This document shows positions 1 to 10,319 of a stretch of 64,000 bases of DNA, one piece after another. Within the stretch, counting starts at the first letter, position 1. The number at the start of each line of letters is the position of its first letter. The translations under genes and the position numbers were made by a program. The stretch covers positions 38,621,686 through 38,685,685 of the forward strand of contig NC_083604.1 in NCBI RefSeq assembly GCF_029168945.1, written 5' to 3'. Source of the stretch: Cannabis sativa (Eukaryota; Streptophyta; Magnoliopsida; Rosales; Cannabaceae). The notes beneath the pieces are model-generated. The model was given only the letters and a program-made list of their open reading frames with translations. It was not told the origin of the DNA and did not search any database.

Positions 1-239
1 TAGTTTAAAGAATTTTTTATTCTAAGCTAAACTATGTGTATTTTCTTGTATTTAATTAAATATAGAATTATGACCATCTAGATTCTTTCTGAAGCTTAAT
101 TTAAATTTTTCATTAAATATTCCTATTTAAGTTGATATTTAGTTATCTACAACTAACCAACTTAAATCTGAATATCTTTTGGATTTAAAATTTCAAAATT
201 AAGTTGAGGAATTTTAGGCATTGGTTATTAAGATTCTTT

Positions 240-347
240 AGATATTTTTTAAGTTAATATCTTTTCGAATATTAACTTAAAATGGAATATTTTAGATATT
301 TTTTAAGTTAATATCTTTTCGAATATTAACTTAAAATGGAATATTTT
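240..347. repeat. 54-bp tandem duplication containing a 12-bp-stem inverted repeat
   Basis: Two nearly identical 54-bp units lie head to tail. Each holds TTAAGTTAATAT and its exact reverse complement ATATTAACTTAA around an 8-base loop (CTTTTCGA). The copy at about 57310 has only one unit with a slightly imperfect stem, so the duplication is private to this copy. Confidence 0.85.
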
Positions 348-830
348 TAAATTAAGTGGTTACAACTTAATTTCTGATATTTAATTAAATTTAAATTTGA
401 AAAATATTTAAGTTCTAGATTTTCTTAATACAACTTAAATTAGATATTATTTTTTCAAATTTTGTGGAAAAGATACTTAGTCAAATAAGATATTTTCTAG
501 ATATTTATTTCTAGACTACTTATTATTTCTAATATTAAATAGGAAAATATTATACATTGTAAAATTAATTATTTAAATAATTAATTTTGGTACAATTTAT
601 TTTAAGTATATTTTTTCCTAGTATTAAACTAGAGATTAATAATTAAGCCTTCTCTACACTTAATTATTTATTTCTTGAATTTAATACATTTAATTAATTT
701 GAAAATTAAATATCTAAGTTGATTTTCATCATGATACTTAAATATTTCTTTTTCATGACACTTAATTAAATAGAAAATTATTTTTAGTTGAAATTTACTT
801 TTTCAACTAAATTTAAATAATTTTCAAAAT

Positions 831-1190
831 ATATTTTTTCTTTATTTTATTAATCAAATTTCAAAAGTGCATTTCTTAAATGCTGGAATTTCGAATTTTA
901 TTTGAAAAATAAATTAAAGTTGTAAATTATTTATTTTAATTTTGGACCAACTTAAATCAATGATTTTTTCATTTAATGATTAATTAAAATAAATGAAGTA
1001 AAATATATTTTTCTTTATTTTATTAATCAATTTTCGAAATTGCATTTCTTAAATGCTGGAATTTCGAATTTTATCTTCAAAAATAGATTAAGTTCTAAAT
1101 TAATTATTTATTTTAATTAATTTTTGGACCAACTTAAATCAATGATTTTTTTATTTATTGATTAATTTAAAAGAAATTGAATTAAAGTAT
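831..1190. repeat. About 173-bp tandem duplication in AT-rich leader
   Basis: The block with TGCTGGAATTTCG at 881 recurs at 1054, with similar flanks (a Tn-rich stretch, then TTTATTTTATTAATCAA) about 173 bp apart. The other family copies show it once (around 57851 and 19540), so this is a local duplication. The rest of 348-1780 is AT-rich non-coding leader where I see no gene. Confidence 0.7.
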
Positions 1191-1789
1191 ATTATTAGAA
1201 ATTGAATTAATTAGTCAAAGGAAAATCTAGATAGATGATATTTTTGCTTGAAGTATTTTTCTAGTGTATTTAATTAAATAAAAAATTAATATTTAAGTTG
1301 ATTTTCATCAGCATACTTAAATATTTGAAATTTTTCTTATATATTTAATTAAATAAGAAAATTATATTTTTTGTTGTAAATTAATTTTATTAATTAATTT
1401 TGGGCCAACATTAAATTAGAATAATTTTTCCAGGATTTATTTTTTATTTTAATATGCATTTTCGAAAATTGTGTCCTTGAATACTTTAATTTTTTGAAAT
1501 GCAATATATATTTATAGAAAATTAAATTTGAGTTGTAAATTAATTTAAATTAATTTTGTAACAACTTAAATTGAATATTTTTTTAAATATTTATTGGAAA
1601 TTATTACTAAGATGGAAATAATTCATGTTATTTTCATATCCATCTAAGTAAAATTTATAAATATTAAATTAAAATTTATATTTAGAATTTTTCATTCTAA
1701 ATTGGAAATTTTAAATAAATATATATTTAATATAAATAGATTAAATAAAGAGAATCAAAGAAAATACAACTCACTTTAAACAATGAGCT

Positions 1790-2570
1790 TGATTATTATT
1801 AAGATATTCGATCTCCATTGTTGGTCTTACAAAAGTTAAATGTTTTCAATATAACCTCGAGACGCTAGACTTCGTCCCCCTATGGATAGTTATTCGTTGA
1901 ACGCATTAAACACCGTAAAATCTCATTTGATAAGTGTTTTGTAAGTTTTCGTCTCTATTAGACTCTCCCCTACGGTGACTACTTAGAAATAAACTTATGA
2001 AACATGAAACAATGGTGGAAGCTCATAAAATGAGAATAACCTTGACTCTCGCCTACCGGGACAACGTTGGATTCTTATTTTGATCGAATAAAAGGTTGCT
2101 AGAATGATTTGCATTTTAGATGAGCTGACAACTCTATTCAATGAATGATACTTTGACTCTCGCCTACCGGGACACTGTATCAGTTTGTTGAAAACCTTGG
2201 AAATTATTTAGGATTGTATGTTTTAGTATTTTCACTGGTCATTCGTACTTGCTATATGTTTAATAATTTCTGAATTGTGTATGAATTTATATTGAACCAT
2301 GTTAATTTCTGTTATTAAATTGTAGTTTAATTTCGAATCTTCATTGTTGGTCTAACATGTTTGTTTATCTAATGAGATAAATCCCTAATGGATTTTCACC
2401 ATTAGACATACATAATAGTGTAAGATCTCGAAAGATAAATATTGTATATGCAACATCTAGCTGTTCATCAATTGATGACACCTTAGACTAGTATTTTTAC
2501 GATATGAAACAAGAAGATTGTATAAATAAGATTACTTTGACTTTCGCTAATCGAAGCATCGTTGGATTCT
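1790..2570 (+). promoter_or_regulatory. Structured leader, copy 1
   Basis: Contains three occurrences of the motif TTGACTCTCGC or a one-base variant (from about 2042, 2153 and 2537), two CATTGTTGGT boxes (about 1817 and 2342) and the hairpin AAATCC-CTAAT-GGATTT (2379-2395). The same ordered elements occur in the copies at 58430-59175 and, reversed, 18042-18800. The two upstream hairpins seen in other copies are not recognisable here. Function is unknown; the position between 5' LTR and coding relic suits an RNA-level cis signal. Confidence 0.6.
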
Positions 2571-3079
2571 TATTTTAAACGAAATTATCCTAATTCCTCT
2601 TAGCTTATTCATTTTGAATTAGCTTCAAAACATATCATTGGATGAATGGTCTATAAATCATTTCATGTCATTCTATGTTTTCTCTTAAGAAATTAAATGA
2701 CGCTTATGATTATAATCCCGAAATTCTATTCCCAATTGATTTAAATCCTCAATCTTAGAAATCTCCTACTTGTATGGGCAAATCAGACTTAGAATTAAAT
2801 AGTAGTGGTGGTCCAAGATAGAATTACTCATTATATTTGGTATAAATTTTAAGTCTTTGACTTTAATTTTAGATTCCAAATAGAAATTTTCTTATATTTC
2901 TAATTCCAGGATACAATACAGTTACACTTTCTCAAGTGTTTAATATCCATCTTCTATTAATGGATTAAAACTGTATGGAATATGAGTTAGGTATTCTGTG
3001 ACCAGGATCCACTTGCAGTATTCTAAGAACTCTTTGATGTAACTATACCTAAGACATCAAAAGAATCAACCACATTTTT

Positions 3080-4625
3080 TCTATTAATCTATGGCATTTG
3101 TATCTTGTTCATAGTGGATTTGACAAGATCAATCTCTGCAAAGAGTTAATATGCCTATATCCACTGAAAGTAGTTCATCTCATTCGCAGATGGATGTACA
3201 TTCAGGGGTGGATATGAGTTCTTTGTTGTATTCTTAAAACGATAACTCTAGATTATACCTTTTAGCAAGAAATTTGAAATGTTTAAAAATTTCATTAATT
3301 TCTAGCAATGGTTAAAACCATTAAGGTAAGTGGTTAAAGATCTTGCGAACTGATAGGGGTGGAGAAATAGTTAGTTGATATGCAGTTCAAAGATCATTAA
3401 ATTGATTTTTGAATTATCCAAACTTACCTCCCCAGAAATTTCGATTTGCATATTGATGATTAGTTACTAGTCGTTGCCTAAATCCTTCTATTGTAATACA
3501 ATTTCAGAATGATGTAATGGTTGGGTACTTAATGTAAATCATTACTAGATTCATGGATGACCTAATCAAAATCTTAAGAAAAGCTAGAACTGTTAACCAT
3601 GGTTTGTTAGCTATTCTAAGTGATTAGGGGTGGACCATCCCATTGTCAATAGCTAAGAAAGTGTTTGTTCAAACAAATACTACTTTTTCTAAGATAATGA
3701 CTAAGTATGAAAACAAGTTACAAATAAAGGAGATATTTAATTCTTGATTCCAAAAGTGTTCTATCATCTTATATAACATATGATGATCCCACTGCCTCTG
3801 TTGTCTTGTCACAACCGAAGAGATCAATGCCATTTAGTTTTCTTCGACATAATTCACGGTACCTTGTTGTAGTGGGAGAGTTTCTAGGAACTCACCTTCT
3901 TATGACTTGGGAGACACTAGTGATTCAAATCCATTGTGAGTTTAAACAAGTAATGGATTGTCAAGAGAAGAAACTAAGAAGAAAAGCCAATAGAACTATG
4001 GTTTAATCCATTCACATGGAGTAACCTAAGTTTTCTATTACAAGGACATAAAAGGAAAATTTTAGTTAATAAGTCTATTCTATGGACTTAACAAAACTTC
4101 CTGTTCCTAGTATTATAGGTTTGAGTTTATCTAAACCTATGGCTTGTGGTATACCTGTGAATTACTTACTCTAATGCAAGCAACTTACTTTAGTAAGATG
4201 CTGAAGCGTTTTCTTTCTAATGGCAATCTATAGAAGCTTCACAACTTCTTAGGTATAGATTTTATTTATCTAAGGAAAAGTCTCAACTATTCCAGAAAAG
4301 ATAAAGCCATGAAAGAATTTCTTATATCAACAGTGAGAGGTCTTAGATATGCTTTTGTATGCCTTAGACCTGACACCTGCTGTTGAGTGGGAGTAATGAG
4401 TAGGTATCAGATTAATCCAGGAGAAAAACATTGGAAGACAATCAAGTAAATCTTAAGATTAAGAAGAGGAACTATTTGTTAGTTTATAAGGGTGTGTTTA
4501 AAACTCTTAGACTACACCATATCAGATTTCGAAATTTGCCTTTGTGCTAGAAAATCTTTCTGATAAGATGGTGGTTACTCTGGGGGTGGAATAGTGATTT
4601 TGGAGAAGTGTAAAAACCTATCTGA
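3080..4625 (+). pseudogene. Decayed Copia pol (integrase, linker, RT/RNase H tail)
   Basis: Short stretches in shifting frames follow Copia pol order. A GAG-pre-integrase-like segment spans about 3085-3230 (in the sister copy it reads LW-L-HSGFDKI-L-KELI). Integrase-core RTDRGGE is at 3346-3366. The integrase-RT linker is within 3806-4006 (QPKRS then RYLVVVGEF). The end of RT is at 4366-4422 (RPD, a stop, then VGVMSRYQINPG). An RNase H-like TLG...WRSVK follows at about 4578-4610. The TGA at 4384-4386 sits at the same place in the other copies. No catalytic site is complete and the relic cannot make enzyme. Confidence 0.7.
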
Positions 4626-4987
4626 AGTCTCTAGGTCTACCCGAGAGAGACTGAATGTTAAAGTGACAGGAAAGGTACTTATTCAGTCTAAGAAAAGTTC
4701 TATACATTTTTGGCACCATTCCAAATTGCCTAAACTACTAGTGTTAATTTCCTGATTAACCAAAAGTAGTTGCCAAAGGTATAAGAATCCACTATCCCAA
4801 GAGAGTACACATATAGAGAGGAATTTCACATTATCAATGATTTTGTGATTAAGGAAGAGTAATAGTGGAGGAAAGGTTGTGGTTAATTCAACCTTTCAGA
4901 TCCTATTACGAGGAGTTTACTACTACTACACTTGATTTGTATATCGAGGTGTTGAGATTATTTGAAACACACTTTTTGTTTTATATT

Positions 4988-5003
4988 AGTGCAAGTTGGA
5001 GTT
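4988..5003 (+). other. Polypurine tract next to 3' LTR
   Basis: AGTGCAAGTTGGAGTT ends directly at the TG of the LTR at 5004. The minus-strand copy (15743-15757) and the element at 12054-12068 carry the same tract, which marks plus-strand DNA priming and fixes the LTR edge. Confidence 0.75.
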
Positions 5004-6886
5004 TGTTGGGTTTTATGCCCTAAATAAAACTCATTTCAATATAATCAGATTTACTTATTAATATAGATCAGAAATAACATTTAATGTTGCATGGTTCACA
5101 TGATTTATTTCATGATTATATGTACATAATGTATAAATTCATCTGAAACCCTTTTCACATAGTTGATCCTGTTTATTGTGCTGTCAACACATTGGAAAGT
5201 AAACATGACTATGTGAATAAAGTTTCCTAGATTTATCAGACATAGGGTTTTACTGATATGATAATCTACAACAGAGTTTACTTGCATTTGGAGAAGTGCT
5301 ATGTTCTTTCCAGAGCATTGGTTAAAGTAAAGCTCAGGTTGGATGCATGGAGTATGCATCGGAAGGGACCGATATTGAACTTTGACTTAGATTTATTAAA
5401 CTTACCGTAATATCTATTCAAGTCAATATCGCCTAGTTGATCTTAGATCAAATGTTCTTAATCCTGTTATGATTAGGCTCAATCTTGAAAGGCTATTCGT
5501 GTTCTTTGATTTGTTAGTTAAGCCTACTTTTAGGTCAGGGTGATACGTACATTTTGGGAACACGGTAGTGCAATTGAGTGGGAGCGCTAGCATAAACATG
5601 GAATCTATAGCTTCTATCTGGCGATTAGTAAGCAAAGGATGATCTCCTTCGAGCTTGACCAAACGAACATAAATGGTGGAGTACTCATTTCACATAAGCT
5701 GAAATATCATTTATACGGGGTCAAGTGTTTTAAGGAATAAATACATTGTAGGGTGTAACGGTAATCTAATCCCTTTAGAGTGTAGATCATTCATATAGAG
5801 GATCATTGATCACATTAGGATTATAACAATGGATAACTAATGATGTGTCTATATGGTGGAACATATAGAGAATTCTATATACCTGAGAGTGCAATTCTAA
5901 GTTCTATGCCTGGATTCAACGAAGAATTAATAAGTTAGTGAATTTTAGTGCTAAATTCTTGATCTACTTATTGGAAGCTCGGTTATATAGACCCATGGTC
6001 CCCGCACTAGTTGAGATAATATTGCTTGTAAGACTCATGTAATTGGTTTTGATTAATCAATTATAATTCTCAAATTAGATTATGTCTATTTGTGAATTTT
6101 TCACTAAGTAAGGGCGAAATTGTAAAGAAAGAGTTTTAGGTGCATATTTGTTAATTAGATACTTTGTATGGTTCAATTAATAAATATGATAAATGACAAT
6201 ATTATTTAATAATTATTTATAGTTATAAAATTTGCATTTAAATGGTTAAATTAGAAAATTGGCGTTTTTGAGAAAATCAGATGCACAAAAGATAAAACTG
6301 CAAAATTGCAAAAAGTAAGGCTCAAATCCACTTGTATAGGGCTGGCCACTTTTGTAGGAAATTTAAACTGATATTTTCATTATTTTAATGCCAAATAATT
6401 CAAACCTAACCCTAGTGGAATGCTATAAATAGATAGTGAAGGCTTTAGAAAAATTATACTTAAATTTTCTACTTTTTCATTCAGAAAAAACTGAGCCTTC
6501 TCTCTCCCTATCTTTGGCCGAATCCACTCTCTCTCTCTTCCTCATTGAGATTTCGAAATTCTTAGTGTAAGAGTAGTGCCCACACACAGCAAGTGATACT
6601 TCAATCATAGTGAGGAAGATCGTGAAGAAAGACATTCAGCAAAAGAAGTTTCAGCATCAAAGATTCAGAGAAAGAGATCCAGGTTCAGATATTGATAATG
6701 CTCTGCTACAGAAAGGAATCAAGGGCTAGATATCTGAACGGAAGGAGTCATATTATTCCGCTGCAACCAATGTAAGGTTTCTTAAACTTTATACGTGTTT
6801 ATTTCATCGTTTTAGAAAGTTCATATTTAGGTTGTTAAACAACATACTTGTGAGTAGATCTAAGATCCTGGTAAAATAAATTCCAA
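5004..6886 (+). mobile_element. Copia-family LTR (3' LTR of copy 1)
   Basis: Begins TGTTGGGTTTTATGCCC and ends near ATTCCAA, lacking the final CA of sister LTRs. TATA box TATAAATA is at 6424-6431, followed by a CT-rich transcribed part (about 6480-6545). Length of about 1.88 kb matches the sister LTRs (1.89 kb). Downstream, sequence jumps straight to leader equivalent to about 58376 of the copy 3 element. PBS and about 3 kb of leader are therefore missing at this edge. Short antisense frames inside it recur in sister LTRs by common descent and are not called genes. Confidence 0.85.
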
Positions 6887-6939
6887 AATATATATATTAT
6901 AAATAGTAAAAGAAAATACATTTTAAATAATGAGCTTTA

Positions 6940-7460
6940 TTATTATTAAGATATTCGATTTCCATTGTTGGTTTTTCATAGCTTTTGTTTTAGTGAGTAA
7001 TCCTCCCTAATGGAGGAACGTTCATTAGCAAGTTAGCACCGTTTAATCTCGAAAGATAAGTATATTTGTAAGTAGTTTATATTAGTATTGATCACCCTCA
7101 TGGTGGCGACTGTATTTGACTTACAAAATATGAAACAATGGTGGAAGCTCATGAAATAGGAATGACCTTGACTCTCGCCTAAACGGGACAACGTCGGATT
7201 CTCTTTTCAATCAAATAAAAGTTTACTAGAATATTTATTATTTTAGATGAGCTAACAACTCTATTCAATGGATGGTAGCTTTGACTCTCGCCTAAACGGG
7301 ACACTGATATCAGTTTGTTAAAAACCTTGGAAATTATTTAGGATTGTAATTTTAGTATTTTCTCTTGTCATTCCTACTTGCTATGTGCTAATAATTTTAG
7401 AATTAGATTTTGTGTTAAACCATAATTTATTTCTATTTATTATTTTGTAGTATCCTGTAT
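6940..7460 (+). promoter_or_regulatory. Structured leader upstream of gag
   Basis: Hairpin TCCTCC-CTAAT-GGAGGA lies at 7001-7017 and CACC-CTCAT-GGTG at 7093-7105. Motif TTGACTCTCGCCTAAACGGG begins at 7168 and again at 7281. CATTGTTGGT precedes them. After a TTATTTTGTAG (ending 7450) the sequence passes within 15 bases to the gag ATG. In gag-less copies this point is followed instead by a second leader module. Confidence 0.65.
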
Positions 7461-7464
7461 AGCC

Positions 7465-8316
7465 ATGTCAAATCCCATGTTATCACTCTTGACTGAAAAT
7501 AAGCTAAATGGATCTAACTTCCCAAAATGGAATGAGAACATTAATATTGCTCTCACAGGTGAAAGTGCCCTGTTTGTGTTAACTTAGTCGTCTCCTGAAT
7601 AGTCGGGTGACAATGCAACTAAAGCTGTGAAAGAGAAGTTTGAGCGTTGGCAGAATGCTAACAATAAAGCTCGATACTTCATGCTTTCAAACATGGTTGA
7701 CACCTTAAAAACAAGGTTTGCAAAAACCGACACGGCTGCAGAAATTATGACGAAGTTAACTGAGCTATTCGGTATGGCATCTATTCAGTCTCGCTTTGAC
7801 GCGACTAAGAAATTCATCAATGCACGAATGGAACCCCATTAGAATGTGCGTGATCACGTTCTCCTAATGGCAAGTTATTTCCAGGAAGCCCAGAATCATG
7901 GTGCTGAAATGGATCAGACAACTCAAGTAAGCCTTATCTTGAATAGTCTGACTCCAGCTTTTCTGCCCTATACATCAAATTATGTCATGATAAAAAAGAG
8001 ATAGACTTTCATGCGTTAGTCATTGACCTTCAGACATATGAAAATTTGATTGGAGGACCAAAGAAGAAAGGGAGTAAACCTCAGAATTCTGGAAATGGTA
8101 ATGGGACGATTAAACCTGAGGCACATGTAGCCTCTACTTCAAAACCCAAGACAAAGAAGAAGTGGAAAAATACCAAGAAGCGAGCTCAAGCTGTGAAAAT
8201 CGTTAAGAACAAAAAGGCTCCTGCTACTGGTGATGCACTAAAAGGAAAGTGTTTCTACTGCAATGAGAAAGGCCATTGGAAACCCCAATGTCCTAAACTT
8301 CTTGCAAAGAAACAAG
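7465..8316 (+). pseudogene. gag: Copia gag (UBN2-type) with zinc knuckle, disrupted
   Basis: Translation from the ATG at 7465 gives a Copia-type gag: N-terminus MSNPMLSLLTENKLNGSNFP, a helical capsid-like middle (about 7627-7842), a basic linker rich in Lys (8046-8240) and the CCHC zinc knuckle CFYCNEKGHWKPQC (8250-8291, C-X2-C-X4-H-X4-C). It would form the particle that packages element RNA. In-frame TAG stops occur at 7585-7587, 7600-7602 and 7840-7842, each where a CAG glutamine codon is plausible. A frameshift lies in the A-rich stretch near 7990-8005. Twenty-five bases after the knuckle the frame meets an apparent 5' splice site at 8317. Non-functional as it stands. Confidence 0.85.
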
Positions 8317-10319
8317 GTATTTCCTTCTATAAACTGATGAGTTTTAGTGAATTATTATCCAATTGGATTATTAATTTTGGACTACTAACCTGTTGGAAAT
8401 TATTTTACCAGGATCTTAGATCTACTCACAAGTATGTTGATTAATACCCTAAATATGGACTTCTAAAACGATTATGAAATAAACACATATAAAGTATGAG
8501 AAACCTTACATTGGGTGCAGCAGAATAAAATGACTCATTCCGTTCAGATATCTAGCCCTTGATTCCTTTCTGTAGCAGAGCATTATCAATATCTGAACCT
8601 GGATCTCTTTCTCTCCTTCTTTAGTGCTGAAACTCCTTCTTCTTGAATGTCTTTCTTCACGATCTTCCTCACTATGATTGAGGTATCACTTGTTGTGTGT
8701 GGGCACTACTCTAACACTAAGTAAGTTCGAAATTGAAGAGGGAAGAAAGAGAAGAAGGTGGCGGCTAGGTATAGAGAGAGAAGGCTCAGGTTTTTCTCTG
8801 AAGGAAATCAGAAGTAAAAGTGTAATTTTCCTGAAGCCTTCACTATCTACTTATAGCATTCCACTAGGGTTAGGTTTGAATTATTTGGCATTAAAATAAT
8901 GAAAATATCATATGATAAATCATATAAAAGTGGCCGGCCCTATACAATATGGATTTGGGCCTCACTTTTTGCAATTTTGCAATTTTATCAATTCTGCATC
9001 TAATTTTTTCAAAAATGCCAATTTTCAAATTCAACCATTTAAATGCCAATTCTAACTATTTAATAACTACAAATAATTATTAAATAATATTGTTATTTAT
9101 CATATTTATTGATTGAACCATACAAAATATCATAATTAACAAATATGCCCCTAAAACTCTTTCTTTACAATTTCGCCCTTACTTAGTGAAAAATTCACAA
9201 ATAGACATAGTCTAAATTGAGAATTATAATTGATTAATCAAAACCAATTATATGAGTCTTACAAGCAATATTATCTCAACTAGTGCGGGGACCATAGGTC
9301 TATATAACCGAGCTTCCAATAAGCAGATCAAGAATTTATAACCTAAATTCAATGACTTATTAATTCTTCGTTGAATCCACGCATAGAACTTAGAATTGCT
9401 CTCTCAGTATATAGAATGCTCTGTATGTTCCACCATATAGACACATCATTAGTTTTCCATTGTTATAATCGTAATTTGATCAATGATCCTCTATATGAAT
9501 AATCTACAATGTAAAGGGATTAGATTACCGTTACACCCTACAATGTATTTTATCCTTAAAACACTTAACCCCGTATAAAAGATATTTCGGCTTATGTGAA
9601 ATGAGTACTCCACAATTTATTTTCGTTTGGTCAAGCTCGAAGGAGATCATCCTTTACTTACTATTCGCCAGATAGAAGCTATAGATTCCATGTTTATGAT
9701 AGCGCTCCTACTCAATTGCACTATCGTGTTCCCAAAATGTAAGTATCACCCTGACACAAAAGTAGGCTTAACTAACAAATCAAAGAACACGAATAGCATC
9801 TTGAGATTGAGCCTAATCATAACAGGATTAAGATCATTTGATCTAGGATCAACTAGGCGATATTGACTTGAATAGATATTACGGTAAGTTTAATAAATCT
9901 AAGTCAAAGTTCAATATCGGTCCCTTCTGATGCATACTCCATGAATCCAACCTCAGCTTTACTTTAACCAATGCTCTGGAAAGAACATAGCTTTTCTCCA
10001 AATGCAAGTAAACTCTGTTGTAGAGTATCATACCAGTAAAACCCTGTGTCTGATAAATCTAGGAAATTTTATTCAAATAGTCATGTTTACTTTCCAAAGT
10101 GTTGACAACACAATAAACAGGATCAAGTATGTGAAAAGGGTTTCAGATGAATTCATACATTATGCACATATAATCATGAAATAAATCATGTGAACCATGC
10201 AACATTAAATGTTATTTCTGATCTATATTAATAAGTAAATCTAATTATATTGAAATGAGTTTTATTTAGGGCATAAAACCCAACATAACCTTGTTTATTT
10301 GTTTTTCTTCTTATTATAG
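8317..10319 (+). other. Putative intron after the gag zinc knuckle, enlarged by a solo LTR
   Basis: Starts CAAG|GTATTT at 8316/8317 and ends TTATTATAG|CC at 10319/10320, after a T-rich tract. The perfect branch-site sequence TACTAAC lies at 8383-8389. Removing the solo LTR and one TSD leaves an intron of about 103 bases, with the branch A about 31 bases before the AG. Joined exons would close gag five codons on, at the TGA 10331-10333. Splicing is inferred from signals only; it resembles the gag/pol splicing strategy reported for some plant Copia elements. Confidence 0.55.
8391..10285 (-). mobile_element. Solo Copia LTR (1,895 bp) with TSD TAACC
   Basis: Reads TGTTGGAAATTATTTTACC on the left and CATAAAACCCAACA on the right, the reverse complement of the family LTR. 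Target duplication TAACC is at 8386-8390 and 10286-10290. No internal region or PPT is attached, so it is a solo LTR, probably left by LTR-LTR recombination. It landed two bases after the branch A of the putative gag intron. Confidence 0.92.

Larger units (their letters stand above)
1..5003 (+). mobile_element. Internal region of gag-less Copia-like element, copy 1 (5' part outside window)
   Basis: Collinear with the internal region of the copy at 55324-61320: base 1 matches about 57073 there. It also matches the minus-strand copy at 15743-22006. Order: very AT-rich leader (1-1780), structured leader (about 1790-2570), decayed pol relic (about 3080-4625), PPT at 5003. There is no gag and no frame longer than 66 codons. 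The 5' LTR, PBS and first part of the leader lie outside the window. The same gag-less layout in three copies argues for an amplified non-autonomous family (LARD-like) rather than separate decay events. Confidence 0.8.

Noticed and set aside
5105..5359. A 60-84-codon frame (MHTPCIQPELYF...) recurring at 10002, 15459, 23531 and 27415
   Set aside because: Also antisense within the LTR and shared by descent; no known domain and no independent sign of coding.
5423..5662. A 79-codon frame (MVKLEGDHPLL...) recurring at 9627-9866, 15084-15323 and, shortened, 53904-54086
   Set aside because: It lies antisense in the Copia LTR in every case. Recurrence follows from LTR copies descending from one sequence; it has no domain and varies in length.
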